DNA of 57,253 nt from Solihabitans fulvus (lineage in GTDB: Bacteria > Actinomycetota > Actinomycetes > Mycobacteriales > Pseudonocardiaceae), in the NCBI RefSeq assembly GCF_008386585.1, contig NZ_VUOB01000017.1, forward strand, positions 1 through 57,253, read 5' to 3'. Made by a program: the position numbers and the translations under genes. Positions within the stretch are counted from its first letter, which is position 1, and each line of letters opens with the position of its first letter. This document shows positions 8,236 through 16,302 of this stretch, piece after piece. A model generated the notes under the pieces. It did not search any database. It was given only the letters and a program-made list of their open reading frames with translations, and was not told the DNA's origin.

Positions 8236-9225
8236 ATGGAACCTGTGCGGGCGTTGCGGTTGATCGCGTTCCAGCTCGAACGAGCCGGCGCGCAGACCTA
8301 TCGCGTGCGCGCGTTCCGGAGGGCCGCCGAGGTGGTCGCCGCGCTGCCGCCTGGCGAGCTGGCGGAGCGCGTGCGCAGGGGCACGCTCGGCGCGCTGCCC
8401 GGCATCGGCGCGGTCACCGCCACCGTGATCGAGCAGGCCGCGGCCGGCGGCCAACCGGACTACCTCAGCACGCTCATCGAGCAGGCCCAGCCTTCGGTGC
8501 CCAGCGCGCTGCGGTCCGCGCTGCGCGGCGACTGCCACACGCACTCGGATTGGTCGGACGGCGGCAGCCCGCCGAGGGAGATGGCCGAGGCCGCGCGCGA
8601 CCTCGGCCACGAGTGGATCGCGCTGACCGACCACTCGCCTCGGCTGACCGTGGCCAACGGGCTGTCCGCGCAGCGGCTGGCCGACCAGCTGGACCTCGTC
8701 GACACCATCAACGCCGAACTGGCGCCGTTCCGCGTGCTCATGGGCATCGAGGTGGACATCCTCGACGACGGCTCGCTCGACCAGCGGCCGGACCTGCTCG
8801 ACCGGCTCGACGTGGTCGTCGCGAGCGTGCACTCGAAGCTGCGGATGCCGGCGGGGCCGATGACCGCCAGGATGCTGGCCGCGGTGCGCAATCCGCACGT
8901 GGACGTGCTCGGGCACTGCACCGGGCGGCTGATCACCGGCCGGGGGCGGCCGGAGTCGGAGTTCGACGCGGCGGCGGTGTTCGAGGCCTGCCGCGAGCAC
9001 GGCGTCGCGGTCGAGCTCAACTGCCGGCCGGAGCGGCAGGATCCGCCCGACCCGCTGCTGGCGCTCGCTGTCGAACTCGGCTGCGTGTTCGCCATCGACA
9101 CCGACGCCCACGCGCCGGGTCAGCTCGACTGGCTCGGCGGCGGCTGCGTCCGCGCCGAGGAGTTCGGCATCGGCGCGGACCGCGTGCTCAACGCCCTCAG
9201 CGCGGACGAACTGGCCGCCCGCTGA
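8236..9225 (+). CDS. PolX-like PHP-domain protein lacking the polymerase palm
   Basis: 329 residues. The N-terminal ~85 residues form a helix-hairpin-helix region (LPGIGAVTATVIEQA) like that of family X DNA polymerases. A PHP phosphoesterase domain follows: DCHTHSDWSDG, ALTDHSPRL, MGIEVDIL, VVASVHSK, DVLGHCTG and AIDTDAH supply the metal ligands. In bacterial PolX the nucleotidyl-transferase palm sits between these two; here it is absent, leaving a DNA-binding element fused to a likely nuclease or phosphatase. The neighbouring ligC/Prim-PolC genes suggest DNA repair. Its end overlaps the convergent DUF6292-like gene by 29 bp. Confidence 0.8.
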   Translation: MEPVRALRLIAFQLERAGAQTYRVRAFRRAAEVVAALPPGELAERVRRGTLGALPGIGAVTATVIEQAAAGGQPDYLSTLIEQAQPSVPSALRSALRGDCHTHSDWSDGGSPPREMAEAARDLGHEWIALTDHSPRLTVANGLSAQRLADQLDLVDTINAELAPFRVLMGIEVDILDDGSLDQRPDLLDRLDVVVASVHSKLRMPAGPMTARMLAAVRNPHVDVLGHCTGRLITGRGRPESEFDAAAVFEACREHGVAVELNCRPERQDPPDPLLALAVELGCVFAIDTDAHAPGQLDWLGGGCVRAEEFGIGADRVLNALSADELAAR

Positions 9226-9751
9226 CCTGGCGGCCCGTCTCGAGGTTCTCGACGAGTCCCGGCTCCGCGACGTCGACCCTGGCAGGGAGCGTCGGCGCGG
9301 CGAGCCTGCTCGACGCGGCGGTCGCCGGGTCGGGCGACAACCCATGGCTGGCACCGGGTCCGGCGTACGCGGTCAGCCGGCTCGCCAGCTCCTCGGCGCC
9401 GACGGGTGGCGCGGCCGGCTCGCCGAGCGCGGCCCCTTCGCAGACGCGGCGCACGAACTGCGCGACCACCCGAGGAGCGGGCAGCACGTCCCCGCCGAGG
9501 ACGCTGTGCGCGCTCAGCTCGTCGCCGTCGGCGGACTCGCTGGCCAGCGCCCAGCCCTGTCCTTCCGTCCAGGTCAGCGCGACGTCCCGGTCCGGCCGTG
9601 CGGGAAGTCTGCGTTCCAGCGCGATGTAGGCGTGCGCCGGCGACTCGAGCTGCACGAAGTAGCCGCCCCCGTCCAGGCCGAGAGCCTCGGCCACGAGCCG
9701 CACGTAGCGACGCAGGCCTCGGGCAGGCGCGCCCTCGTATTCCAGGTCCAT
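9197..9751 (-). CDS. DUF6292-like protein
   Basis: About 184 residues. The N-terminal 100 residues carry LRRYVRLVAEALGL, AYIALERRLPARPDRDVALTW and VLGGDVLPAPRVVAQFVR, which I recognise as the DUF6292 pattern of Pseudonocardiaceae. The C-terminal ~70 residues are Ala/Pro-rich and probably unstructured. No signal peptide or membrane helix. Function unknown. ATG 9751 is chosen because family-like sequence begins there. Confidence 0.7.
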   Translation of the reverse strand: MDLEYEGAPARGLRRYVRLVAEALGLDGGGYFVQLESPAHAYIALERRLPARPDRDVALTWTEGQGWALASESADGDELSAHSVLGGDVLPAPRVVAQFVRRVCEGAALGEPAAPPVGAEELASRLTAYAGPGASHGLSPDPATAASSRLAAPTLPARVDVAEPGLVENLETGRQVSGRPVRPR

Positions 9752-9874
9752 TGGTCGTTGCCACCTCAGGTGTTGGCTGACTGACGTGTGGCCTACCCGC
9801 CGTCGACCTCGATCAAACCCGGTTCGCCCCAAAACGTGACGAGGGTCGCGCCCATCGCCGTCCCGCGTTAATGT

Positions 9875-9886
9875 AACAGCGCTGTT
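9875..9886. promoter_or_regulatory. palindromic operator upstream of the aminopeptidase
   Basis: AACAGCGCTGTT is a perfect 12-bp palindrome inside TGTAACAGCGCTGTTGCA, 31 bp before the aminopeptidase ATG. It resembles TetR-type operators; no TetR gene lies next to it. Confidence 0.5.
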
Positions 9887-9917
9887 GCATCTTCTTCGAC
9901 GTGAGGAGCCACCGGAC

Positions 9918-10880
9918 ATGACCGAGCCGCTGTACCCGCCGATCGAGCCGTACGAGCACGGGATGCTCGACGTCGGCGACGGCAACCGCGTGTACTGGGA
10001 GGCCTGCGGCAACCCCGAGGGCAAACCGGCGCTGTTCGTGCATGGCGGCCCCGGCTGGGGTGCCCTGCCGATCCGGCGCAGGTGCTTCGACCCTGACCGC
10101 TACCGCATCGTCCTGTTCGACCAGCGCGGCTGCGGGCGCAGCACCCCGCACGCGAGCGACCCCGCGACGGACCTGCGGCACAACACCACCGAGCACCTGC
10201 TCGGCGACCTGGAGCGGCTGCGCGAACACCTCGGCGTGGACCGGTGGTTGCTGTACGGCGGATCCTGGGGCTCCACGCTGCTGCTTGCCTACGCGCAGCG
10301 GCATCCGCACCTGGTGTCGGAGATCGTCATCGCGGGTGTCACGACCAGCAGCCGCAGGGAGATCGACTGGCTCTACCGGGACGCCGGACGGCTCTTTCCC
10401 GAGCAGTGGCACCAGTTCCGCGACGGCGTCCCCGCGCCCGACCGCGACGGCGACCTCGTCGCGGCCTACGCGCGCCTCATGGCGGACCCCGACCCCGAGG
10501 TGCGCGTCGCGGCCGCGAACGCCTGGTGCGCCTGGGAGGACGCATTCGATTCGGTTGAGCCAAACGGGACACCGGGCGCCTTCGCCAGCCGCTCCCTGGC
10601 CGACCGGTTGGCGCTAGTGCGGATCTGCTCGCACTACTTCGCCAACGGCGCCTGGCTGCCGGACGGCGCGCTGCTGCGCGACGCCGGCCGCCTCGCCGGC
10701 ATCCCCGGCGTGCTGATCCACGGCCGGCTCGACCTGAGCAGCCCGCTGGACACCGCGTGGGAACTGGCCCGCGCCTGGCCGGACGCGGAACTCGCCGTCA
10801 TCGACGACTCCGGGCACCACGGAAGCGACACCATGCAGGCGCGGATCCGCAGCGCGCTCGACGGTTTCGCCCGGCAGTGA
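9918..10880 (+). CDS. pip: prolyl aminopeptidase
   Basis: 320 residues, the usual length of the S33 family. The oxyanion motif HGGPGWG (around residue 44), the RIVLFDQRGCGRS segment, the nucleophile elbow GGSWGS, the acid in HGRLDLSSP and the base in DSGHHGSD define an alpha/beta-hydrolase iminopeptidase. It removes N-terminal proline from peptides in the cytoplasm. The ATG has GAGGAG upstream. Expression may be controlled through the palindrome at 9875-9886. Confidence 0.9.
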   Translation: MTEPLYPPIEPYEHGMLDVGDGNRVYWEACGNPEGKPALFVHGGPGWGALPIRRRCFDPDRYRIVLFDQRGCGRSTPHASDPATDLRHNTTEHLLGDLERLREHLGVDRWLLYGGSWGSTLLLAYAQRHPHLVSEIVIAGVTTSSRREIDWLYRDAGRLFPEQWHQFRDGVPAPDRDGDLVAAYARLMADPDPEVRVAAANAWCAWEDAFDSVEPNGTPGAFASRSLADRLALVRICSHYFANGAWLPDGALLRDAGRLAGIPGVLIHGRLDLSSPLDTAWELARAWPDAELAVIDDSGHHGSDTMQARIRSALDGFARQ

Positions 10881-10923
10881 GCCCGGGGTGACCCCGCTCT
10901 TCGCGCGGCGCGGATGCCGCCGG

Positions 10924-10950
10924 GCCGGCGCCTCGACATACGGCGCCGGC
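10924..10950. terminator. hairpin between convergent genes
   Basis: GCCGGCGCC and GGCGCCGGC form a perfect 9-bp stem with a 9-nt loop, 44 bp after the aminopeptidase stop and 48 bp beyond the stop of the convergent SGNH gene; it can serve both. Confidence 0.6.
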
Positions 10951-10997
10951 TCGGCCATCCCGGTTGGTACGCGTTCGTGGTCAGCACGCGGTCGTGG

Positions 10998-12776
10998 TCA
11001 GGCGATGCCGCCGCCGGCCGCCCTCGGCAACGTGCCGTTCACGCACCCGGCGAGCGAACCTCGGCCGGCCGCGTTGGGGTGCGGGTAGCCGGGGATCAGC
11101 GCCCAGTTCGCGATGCCCCACGAGATCAGCCTGGTCTGGATGAAGCCCGGCCCCGGGTTCCACAGCTGCTGACAGACCGCCTGGATGCGGGCCGGGTTGC
11201 CACCGAGGAACCACCACACGATCTTGGCGACCAGGATGCCGAAGCTGATCCACCCGTTCATCATCGTGGCCGCCCTGATCGCCGCCGGGTTGCACACGTT
11301 GGGCAGGTTGGGATCGCCGACCCAGCGGTAGTAGAGCAGGTGGCGAACCTGCGCGCCGGGGTCGGCCGCGATGAGGTTGAGCGCGATGGACGCGGCCCCC
11401 GCCGCGATGCCGCCCGAGGCCGCGACCCCGTTCCACGCAGGGAGAACCGCTCCGGGCGGTGCGCCGGGGTTGCCCCTCGGGTTACCGAAGGCCCAGTCGG
11501 TGCACGCGCCGGGGTTGGCGACGGCCCAGGCCGGCGCCTGGCCGGCCAACCTGCCGATGATGCCGCCGATCCGGCGGGCGACGAGCTGGGTCGCCACGGC
11601 CGTCCAGTTCGTGTCGTTGATGCCGGCGGTGACGACGGCGACGTTGGCCGCGCCCGGCCTGCTCGGGTTGGCCGCGAGGACCCGGACCGCGTCGGCGATC
11701 TGCGTCCGCGCCGCCTGGGAGACGACGCCGCACGGGTTGGTGTACGGCGAGGTCGCGAGGACGTCGGTGGTCGCGGACCCGCTGTGCGCGAAGTTGAAGT
11801 AGCGGTTCCACGGGACCCCGATCAGTGCCCGCAGGTTCCCCGCCCAGCTCGATCCCGGTGTCGCCGGGCCGGTGCCGGGGTCGTCACAGGTGGTGCGCCA
11901 CAACACCCCGCCGGCCCGCGCCTCGTGGCCGGAGGTGACCGAGTCGCCGACCGCGACGAGCAAGGGCGGGGGCGGCGGATCGGTGGTGCTCGTGGTCGGC
12001 GTGGTCGTGGTGGTGGTCGTGGGTGACGTCGGCGTGGTGGTCGTCGGCGTGGTGGTCGTTGGTGTTGTGGTCGACGTGGTAGGCGTTGTCGTGATCGTCG
12101 TTGGCGTGGTGGTGACTGTCGTGCTGGTTGTGGTGGTGGGGCCGGCCGTCGTGGTGGTCGGGCCGGTCGGCGGCGTGCTGGTCGTCGAGGGCGGGGCCAG
12201 GGTCGTCGACGGCGTCGAGCTGCCGCTGGGCTGTGCCGAGCCGCCCTGATGGCCGGGCAGGGTGTTGTAGGCGGGCGGCAGTTCGGGCGGGTCCGCCCGC
12301 AGCGCCGCGATCAGGTCGGGCGGGGCGCCGGCCGCCGCCATCTCGTCGATCATTTCCGGCGTGAGCTGGTCGCTGGAATCGGGCGGCTGATCGGCCGGCA
12401 CAGTCTGGTCGGTATTGCCTGCCAAGTCCTCAACACCTCCCGGAAACTGCTGACCCGAGCCGAGTGCGGCAATCTGGTTCAATATCGACTGACACTGCTG
12501 CGACGCATTCTGGTTCGATTGCACACCAGCGCACTCGCCGGTGTCGAACAGATTCAACAGCGCCGACAGGCCGCCGGGATAACTCTGACCGAAGGCGACG
12601 GCTCCGGCGGCCACCTCGTCGGCGGACGGCCCGCTCGGACCTGCTGCGCGAGCGGTCAATCCGTTGTGCCCCAACAGGACGAGTGAAGCGGCGACGAGAG
12701 CCGCGACAACACCTGCCGTACCGAAGGTGAACAGGCGATGTCTTCTGGTTTGACGACGGGAAGGGTTTCCTGACAT
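10998..12776 (-). CDS. secreted SGNH/GDSL hydrolase with Thr-rich stalk
   Basis: 592 residues. An Arg-rich start and a hydrophobic helix (about residues 18-45) ending in ARAAG give a Sec signal peptide or anchor. A ~130-residue segment with two cysteines and polar composition follows, then a ~75-residue linker of almost only Thr, Pro and Ser (about 195-270). The catalytic domain has block I LLVAVGDSVTSG, block III VVTAGINDTNW and the final GYPHPNAAG with the catalytic His. It is likely an esterase or lipase outside the membrane. GGAGGAG precedes the ATG. The linker suggests O-glycosylation and spanning of the wall. Confidence 0.85.
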   Translation of the reverse strand: MSGNPSRRQTRRHRLFTFGTAGVVAALVAASLVLLGHNGLTARAAGPSGPSADEVAAGAVAFGQSYPGGLSALLNLFDTGECAGVQSNQNASQQCQSILNQIAALGSGQQFPGGVEDLAGNTDQTVPADQPPDSSDQLTPEMIDEMAAAGAPPDLIAALRADPPELPPAYNTLPGHQGGSAQPSGSSTPSTTLAPPSTTSTPPTGPTTTTAGPTTTTSTTVTTTPTTITTTPTTSTTTPTTTTPTTTTPTSPTTTTTTTPTTSTTDPPPPPLLVAVGDSVTSGHEARAGGVLWRTTCDDPGTGPATPGSSWAGNLRALIGVPWNRYFNFAHSGSATTDVLATSPYTNPCGVVSQAARTQIADAVRVLAANPSRPGAANVAVVTAGINDTNWTAVATQLVARRIGGIIGRLAGQAPAWAVANPGACTDWAFGNPRGNPGAPPGAVLPAWNGVAASGGIAAGAASIALNLIAADPGAQVRHLLYYRWVGDPNLPNVCNPAAIRAATMMNGWISFGILVAKIVWWFLGGNPARIQAVCQQLWNPGPGFIQTRLISWGIANWALIPGYPHPNAAGRGSLAGCVNGTLPRAAGGGIA

Positions 12777-12977
12777 GGCGACTCCTCCATGACCCTGATA
12801 ACTGACAGGGTAGGGAGGACCGCGAGCACCGAAAAGCGCCCACTCAGCCCAAAGAATTCACCGGAAACGCATTCAGAAGACAATCGAGCCGTTTACGCGC
12901 TTGTGTCGCAGTGGTGTTCGTTGGCCGTTTTCACACCGAACGTGGCATCGAGTTTCCCCGGTCGGCCGGAATTCCGG

Positions 12978-13808
12978 TCAGGCCAGCTCGGACGCCGGGG
13001 CCGGGGTCTCAGGCAGGGTGTCGCCGGTCTCGAGCAGCGTCTTGAGGCTCGACAGAAGGTGCGGCCAGCCGCCGCCGATCAGCTCGAGCACGGTGCTGCC
13101 CGGCTCGAAGCCGCTGTGCAGCACGGTCAGCTTCACGACCTCGCCGAGCGGTTCGAGGTCGAAGCTCACCGTGGAGCGGCGCTCGGCCGCGATCGTGTCG
13201 AGCAGCGCGTCGTCGAACCCGTTGGCCCGACCGAACTCCGGCGTGAAGGTGTGCCAGGTGTAGGCGAGCCTGCGGTAGGGGTCGGCTTCGAGGACGACCT
13301 GCGCCGGGTCGGCGATCGTCACGCCGTTCTCCTGCCAGGTCATCGGCGAGCCCTTCGTCCAGTCCGACTGGAAGGAGACGCCCCAGTAGCGGCTGGTGAA
13401 CGCCGGGTCGGTCAGCGCCTGCCAGAGCCGTTTCGGCGTGGTGTTGATGTAGGTGGTGTAGACGAACTCGGTGTCGCTCATGGGTTCCTGCTCCAATGCC
13501 GTCTTGAGGTCGGCGAGCGCGCGCACCCGCGCCCGGTCGTACCGGTTGATCCAGCGTTCGGCGATGGCGTTGATCGGCTCGGCGTTGAGGTGGTGCAGCT
13601 TCTCCCTGCCGCGCCACACGACGCTGACCAGGTTGGCCGCCTCCAGCACCGCGAGGTGCTTGCTGACCGACTGCCGCGTCAGGTCGAGCCCGGCGCACAG
13701 CTCGCGCAGGCTCTGCCCGTTGCGGGCGTTGAGGCTGTCCAGCAGCCTGCGGCGGTTGGCATCGGCCAACGCCCGGAACACCTCGTCCATCTCGCCATCC
13801 TCGAACAT
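12978..13808 (-). CDS. ArsR-type regulator fused to an SRPBCC (AHSA1) domain
   Basis: About 276 residues. Residues 1-95 are a winged helix of the ArsR kind (VFRALADANRRRLLDSL, LTRQSVSKHLAVLEAANLV). From about residue 110 an AHSA1/SRPBCC domain follows (TTYINTTPKRLWQALTDP, and GGGWPHLLSSLKTLLETG at the end). Such fusions probably sense a hydrophobic ligand and control themselves. Starts at 13826, 13808 or 13790 are possible; 13808 is used because GGATGG is 5 bp before it. The start lies inside a perfect inverted repeat (13806-13853), so binding would block both transcription and the start region. Confidence 0.85.
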   Translation of the reverse strand: MFEDGEMDEVFRALADANRRRLLDSLNARNGQSLRELCAGLDLTRQSVSKHLAVLEAANLVSVVWRGREKLHHLNAEPINAIAERWINRYDRARVRALADLKTALEQEPMSDTEFVYTTYINTTPKRLWQALTDPAFTSRYWGVSFQSDWTKGSPMTWQENGVTIADPAQVVLEADPYRRLAYTWHTFTPEFGRANGFDDALLDTIAAERRSTVSFDLEPLGEVVKLTVLHSGFEPGSTVLELIGGGWPHLLSSLKTLLETGDTLPETPAPASELA

Positions 13809-13853
13809 GCAACCATCCGGCTGCATAAAGATAGGCAGCCGGATGGTTGCATG
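13806..13853. promoter_or_regulatory. 19-bp perfect inverted repeat at the ArsR-SRPBCC start
   Basis: Left arm 13806-13824 and right arm 13835-13853 (core GCAACCATCCGGCTGC and its complement) match over 19 bp around the 10-bp spacer ATAAAGATAG. Read on the minus strand the spacer gives TATCTT, a possible -10 element, so the repeat would be the autoregulatory operator and the mRNA would have a very short leader. Confidence 0.75.
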
Positions 13854-13893
13854 TCAACGCGGCTCGCGGTCGCCGAGCAGGAACGGCGGCTGC

Positions 13894-14187
13894 TCAGTTG
13901 AAGCCCGGCACCAGGCTCAGCTCGACCGGGTGCCCCATGGTGGCGACGCGCCAGGCCGCGAGATCCTGGTAGGCGGGCGAGGTGTACCAGCCGCGCGCCG
14001 TCTGTTCGGACGGGAAGGCCAGCACGGCCGTCTTGGTGTAGTCCACGGTGCCCTCCAGCCGCTCCGGGGCGGCGAACGCCAGCAGCTGACCCTCGAAGGG
14101 CTCCAGGGTCGCGCCGACGTTGGCGAGGTAGTGCCCCAGCTCGCTGTCCTGGGTGCTGTCGGTACGCACGATCACCACGTAGTGCAT
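13894..14187 (-). CDS. DUF1330-like small protein
   Basis: 97 residues, one ferredoxin-like domain: HYVVIVRTDSTQ, EGQLLAF, TAVLAFPSEQTARGWYTSPAYQDL. The SEQ.A..WY.SP.YQ pattern is that of DUF1330 proteins, whose reaction is unknown. GAGGAG lies 6 bp before ATG 14187. It is divergent from a MarR gene, with repeated operator-like palindromes between them, so it is probably the MarR-controlled target. Confidence 0.8.
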   Translation of the reverse strand: MHYVVIVRTDSTQDSELGHYLANVGATLEPFEGQLLAFAAPERLEGTVDYTKTAVLAFPSEQTARGWYTSPAYQDLAAWRVATMGHPVELSLVPGFN

Positions 14188-14215
14188 TGTCGCTCCTCGT
14201 TTCAATGTCCAACAT

Positions 14216-14231
14216 TTCAATGTTGAAGCTT
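14216..14231. promoter_or_regulatory. MarR operator 1
   Basis: TTCAATGTTGAAGCTT, a near-perfect palindrome; the flanking CAACATT-TC-AATGTTG forms a second overlapping dyad. A further partial copy TTCAATGT starts at 14201. Confidence 0.6.
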
Positions 14232-14271
14232 CCGCAGACGCTAGTCCCGCGGACGCGTCGATGTCAAACAC

Positions 14272-14287
14272 TTCAACGTTGAAGCTT
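14272..14287. promoter_or_regulatory. MarR operator 2
   Basis: TTCAACGTTGAAGCTT holds the perfect 12-bp palindrome TTCAACGTTGAA and repeats operator 1 exactly 56 bp further on, directly before the MarR ATG. Confidence 0.65.
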
Positions 14288-14302
14288 TGCTACGCTCGTC
14301 AC

Positions 14303-14791
14303 ATGAGCGACGCGGCGGACAAGGTCATCGAGCAGTGGGGCGACGTCCGGCCGTCCCTCGACACGACCCCGATCGGCGTGGTGGTGCGGATCCTCCGCGC
14401 CGCCAGGCTGCTTGAGCAGGGGCTCAAGGAGTACTTCGACGACAACGGCCTGGAGACCTGGGAGTACGACGTCCTCGCGACGCTGCTGCGCACGGGCGAG
14501 GACGGCTCCCTGCGGATGGGCGACCTGGCCGGGGCCGCGCTGGTCACCGCGGGTGCGCTGACCAACCGGATCGACCGCCTGGTCGCCAAGGGATTGGTCA
14601 CCCGCGCCACCGACGCGGAGAACCGCAGGACCGTCCGCACCACCCTCACCGACCGGGGCCGCGAACTCGCCGACGGACTGATCGAGGGCCACCTCGCCAA
14701 CGAACGCGACCTGATCGGCGCCCTCACCGAGGACGAGCAGCAACAACTCGCCGCCCTGCTGCGCAAGCTGTTGCTGTCGCTGGGCGACTGA
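14303..14791 (+). CDS. MarR family transcriptional regulator
   Basis: 162 residues. Winged helix at about residues 40-125: LETWEYDVLATLLRTG, LRMGDLAGAALVTAGALTNRIDRLVAKGLVTR, and the wing DAENRRTVRTTLTDRG. Helical ends for dimerisation. ATG 14303 is the first in-frame start downstream of the second operator. It probably represses itself and the divergent DUF1330-like gene through the TTCAAYGTTGAAGCTT sites. Confidence 0.9.
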   Translation: MSDAADKVIEQWGDVRPSLDTTPIGVVVRILRAARLLEQGLKEYFDDNGLETWEYDVLATLLRTGEDGSLRMGDLAGAALVTAGALTNRIDRLVAKGLVTRATDAENRRTVRTTLTDRGRELADGLIEGHLANERDLIGALTEDEQQQLAALLRKLLLSLGD

Positions 14792-14903
14792 CCTCGCCGC
14801 CCTCCGGCACGGACCCGCCGACCAGCCGGGCACGAATGGGACACTGGGTCCACGGCGCGAGGTCGCGCCGGCGAGACCGTGACCAGGGGAGGCACACGGC
14901 CCG

Positions 14904-16142
14904 ATGACACAGACCCGTCTGCGCGACCATCCCGACTTCCTCCGATTCTGGGCGGCCGACACCGTGTCGATGGTCGGCACCTACGTCACCGCGCTGGCCC
15001 TCCAAGTACTGGCCGTGGCCACCCTGCACGCCTCGGCGACCGAGCTCGGCCTGCTCAGCGCCGCCCGCTGGCTGCCGTACCTGCTGTTCGGGCTGATCGC
15101 CGGCGTGCTGGTGGACCGCTGCCGCCGCAAACCGATCCTGGTCGGCGCCGACCTCGCCAGGGCGGTGCTGCTCGCGCTGATCCCGCTGCTGGCCGCCGTC
15201 GGGCAGCTCGGCATGCCCGCGCTGATCGCGCTGGTCATCGTGTTCGGGGCGCTGTCCCTGGTCTACGACGCGGCGCACCAGTCCTACCTGCCCCGCCTCG
15301 TGCCCGGCCCGCTGCTCACCGACGCCAACGCGCGGCTGGAGCAGACCAGCTCGGTCGCACAGACGGCAGGCCCACTGATCGCCGGCTGGCTGGTGCAGGC
15401 GATCAGCGCCCCGGCGGCGATCCTCGTCGACGCGATCTCCTACCTGGCCTCCGGGCTCGTGCTCGCCAGGCTGCACACCACCGAAACTCCGACACCCGCC
15501 CCATCGCGCAACCTGCGCCGCGAGCTGCGCGAAGGACTGGCCTGGGTCTACCGACACCGGGAGCTCGCTCCGGCCGCCATCACCTCGCACGTCTGGTTCC
15601 TGTGCACCGGCATGGTTGGCGCCGTCTCGACGTTCTTCGTGCTGAAGGTCCTCGGCTTCGACGCGTTCGCGCTCGGCGTCACCTTCGCGCTCGGCGGCGC
15701 CGGCAGCGTGCTCGGCGCGCTGCTGTCCAGCCGCGCCACCCGACGGTTCGGCGCCGGCAGGGTCATCGTCGCGGCATGCTGCCTGACTCCGCTGGGCTAC
15801 GCGCTGATCCCGTTGGCCGGCACGGGAATCACGGGGTTGGTGCTGCTGTGCTGCGCCCAGTTCGTGTTCGGGTTCGGCCTCGGCCTTGGCAACCCGGTGG
15901 AAATGGGCTTCCGACAGTCGGTCACGCCGGATCACTTACAGGGCAGGATGAACGCGACGATCAGGTCACTCAACCGGGGCGCGATCGTCCTCGGCGCGCC
16001 CCTTGGCGGCGTGCTCGCCGACACGCTCGGCAGCCGGCTCGCGCTGTGGATCGCCGTCACGGGACTCGTCGGCCAGGCCGTCGCGCTCGCCTGCTCGCCG
16101 ATGTGGCGGGCCCGCCTCCCCGACACCGCGCCTGCGGCCTGA
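14904..16142 (+). CDS. MFS transporter, EntS-like exporter
   Basis: 412 residues with twelve predicted membrane helices. The first loop motif is GLIAGVLVDRCRRKPILVGADLARAV, typical of the MFS_3 group that includes enterobactin exporter EntS and macrolide exporters. It should export a small hydrophobic molecule by proton antiport in the cytoplasmic membrane. GGGGAGG lies 11 bp upstream of ATG. Substrate not inferable from the neighbours (an upstream MarR gene on the same strand could control it). Confidence 0.85.
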   Translation: MTQTRLRDHPDFLRFWAADTVSMVGTYVTALALQVLAVATLHASATELGLLSAARWLPYLLFGLIAGVLVDRCRRKPILVGADLARAVLLALIPLLAAVGQLGMPALIALVIVFGALSLVYDAAHQSYLPRLVPGPLLTDANARLEQTSSVAQTAGPLIAGWLVQAISAPAAILVDAISYLASGLVLARLHTTETPTPAPSRNLRRELREGLAWVYRHRELAPAAITSHVWFLCTGMVGAVSTFFVLKVLGFDAFALGVTFALGGAGSVLGALLSSRATRRFGAGRVIVAACCLTPLGYALIPLAGTGITGLVLLCCAQFVFGFGLGLGNPVEMGFRQSVTPDHLQGRMNATIRSLNRGAIVLGAPLGGVLADTLGSRLALWIAVTGLVGQAVALACSPMWRARLPDTAPAA

Positions 16143-16302
16143 GATCGCGCGATTCGCGTTGCGCCGCAACGGATCGCGCTCGCTGTGCACTCTCGGTCGA
16201 TGATGTAGCCGAGCTTAACGGTGCGTGCTGAACTTTTCGATTGTCCTGTCGGATCGACTGAGGCAGCGTGACTCCCCGACGGCGAGAACGGGGAGGCGAA
16301 CG

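Noticed and set aside
11970..12190. Repetitive GTGGTC/GTCGTG tract considered as a satellite or CRISPR-like array
   Set aside because: It is the Thr/Pro linker of the SGNH hydrolase (ACC/ACG codons); repeats are irregular and in frame, without spacers.
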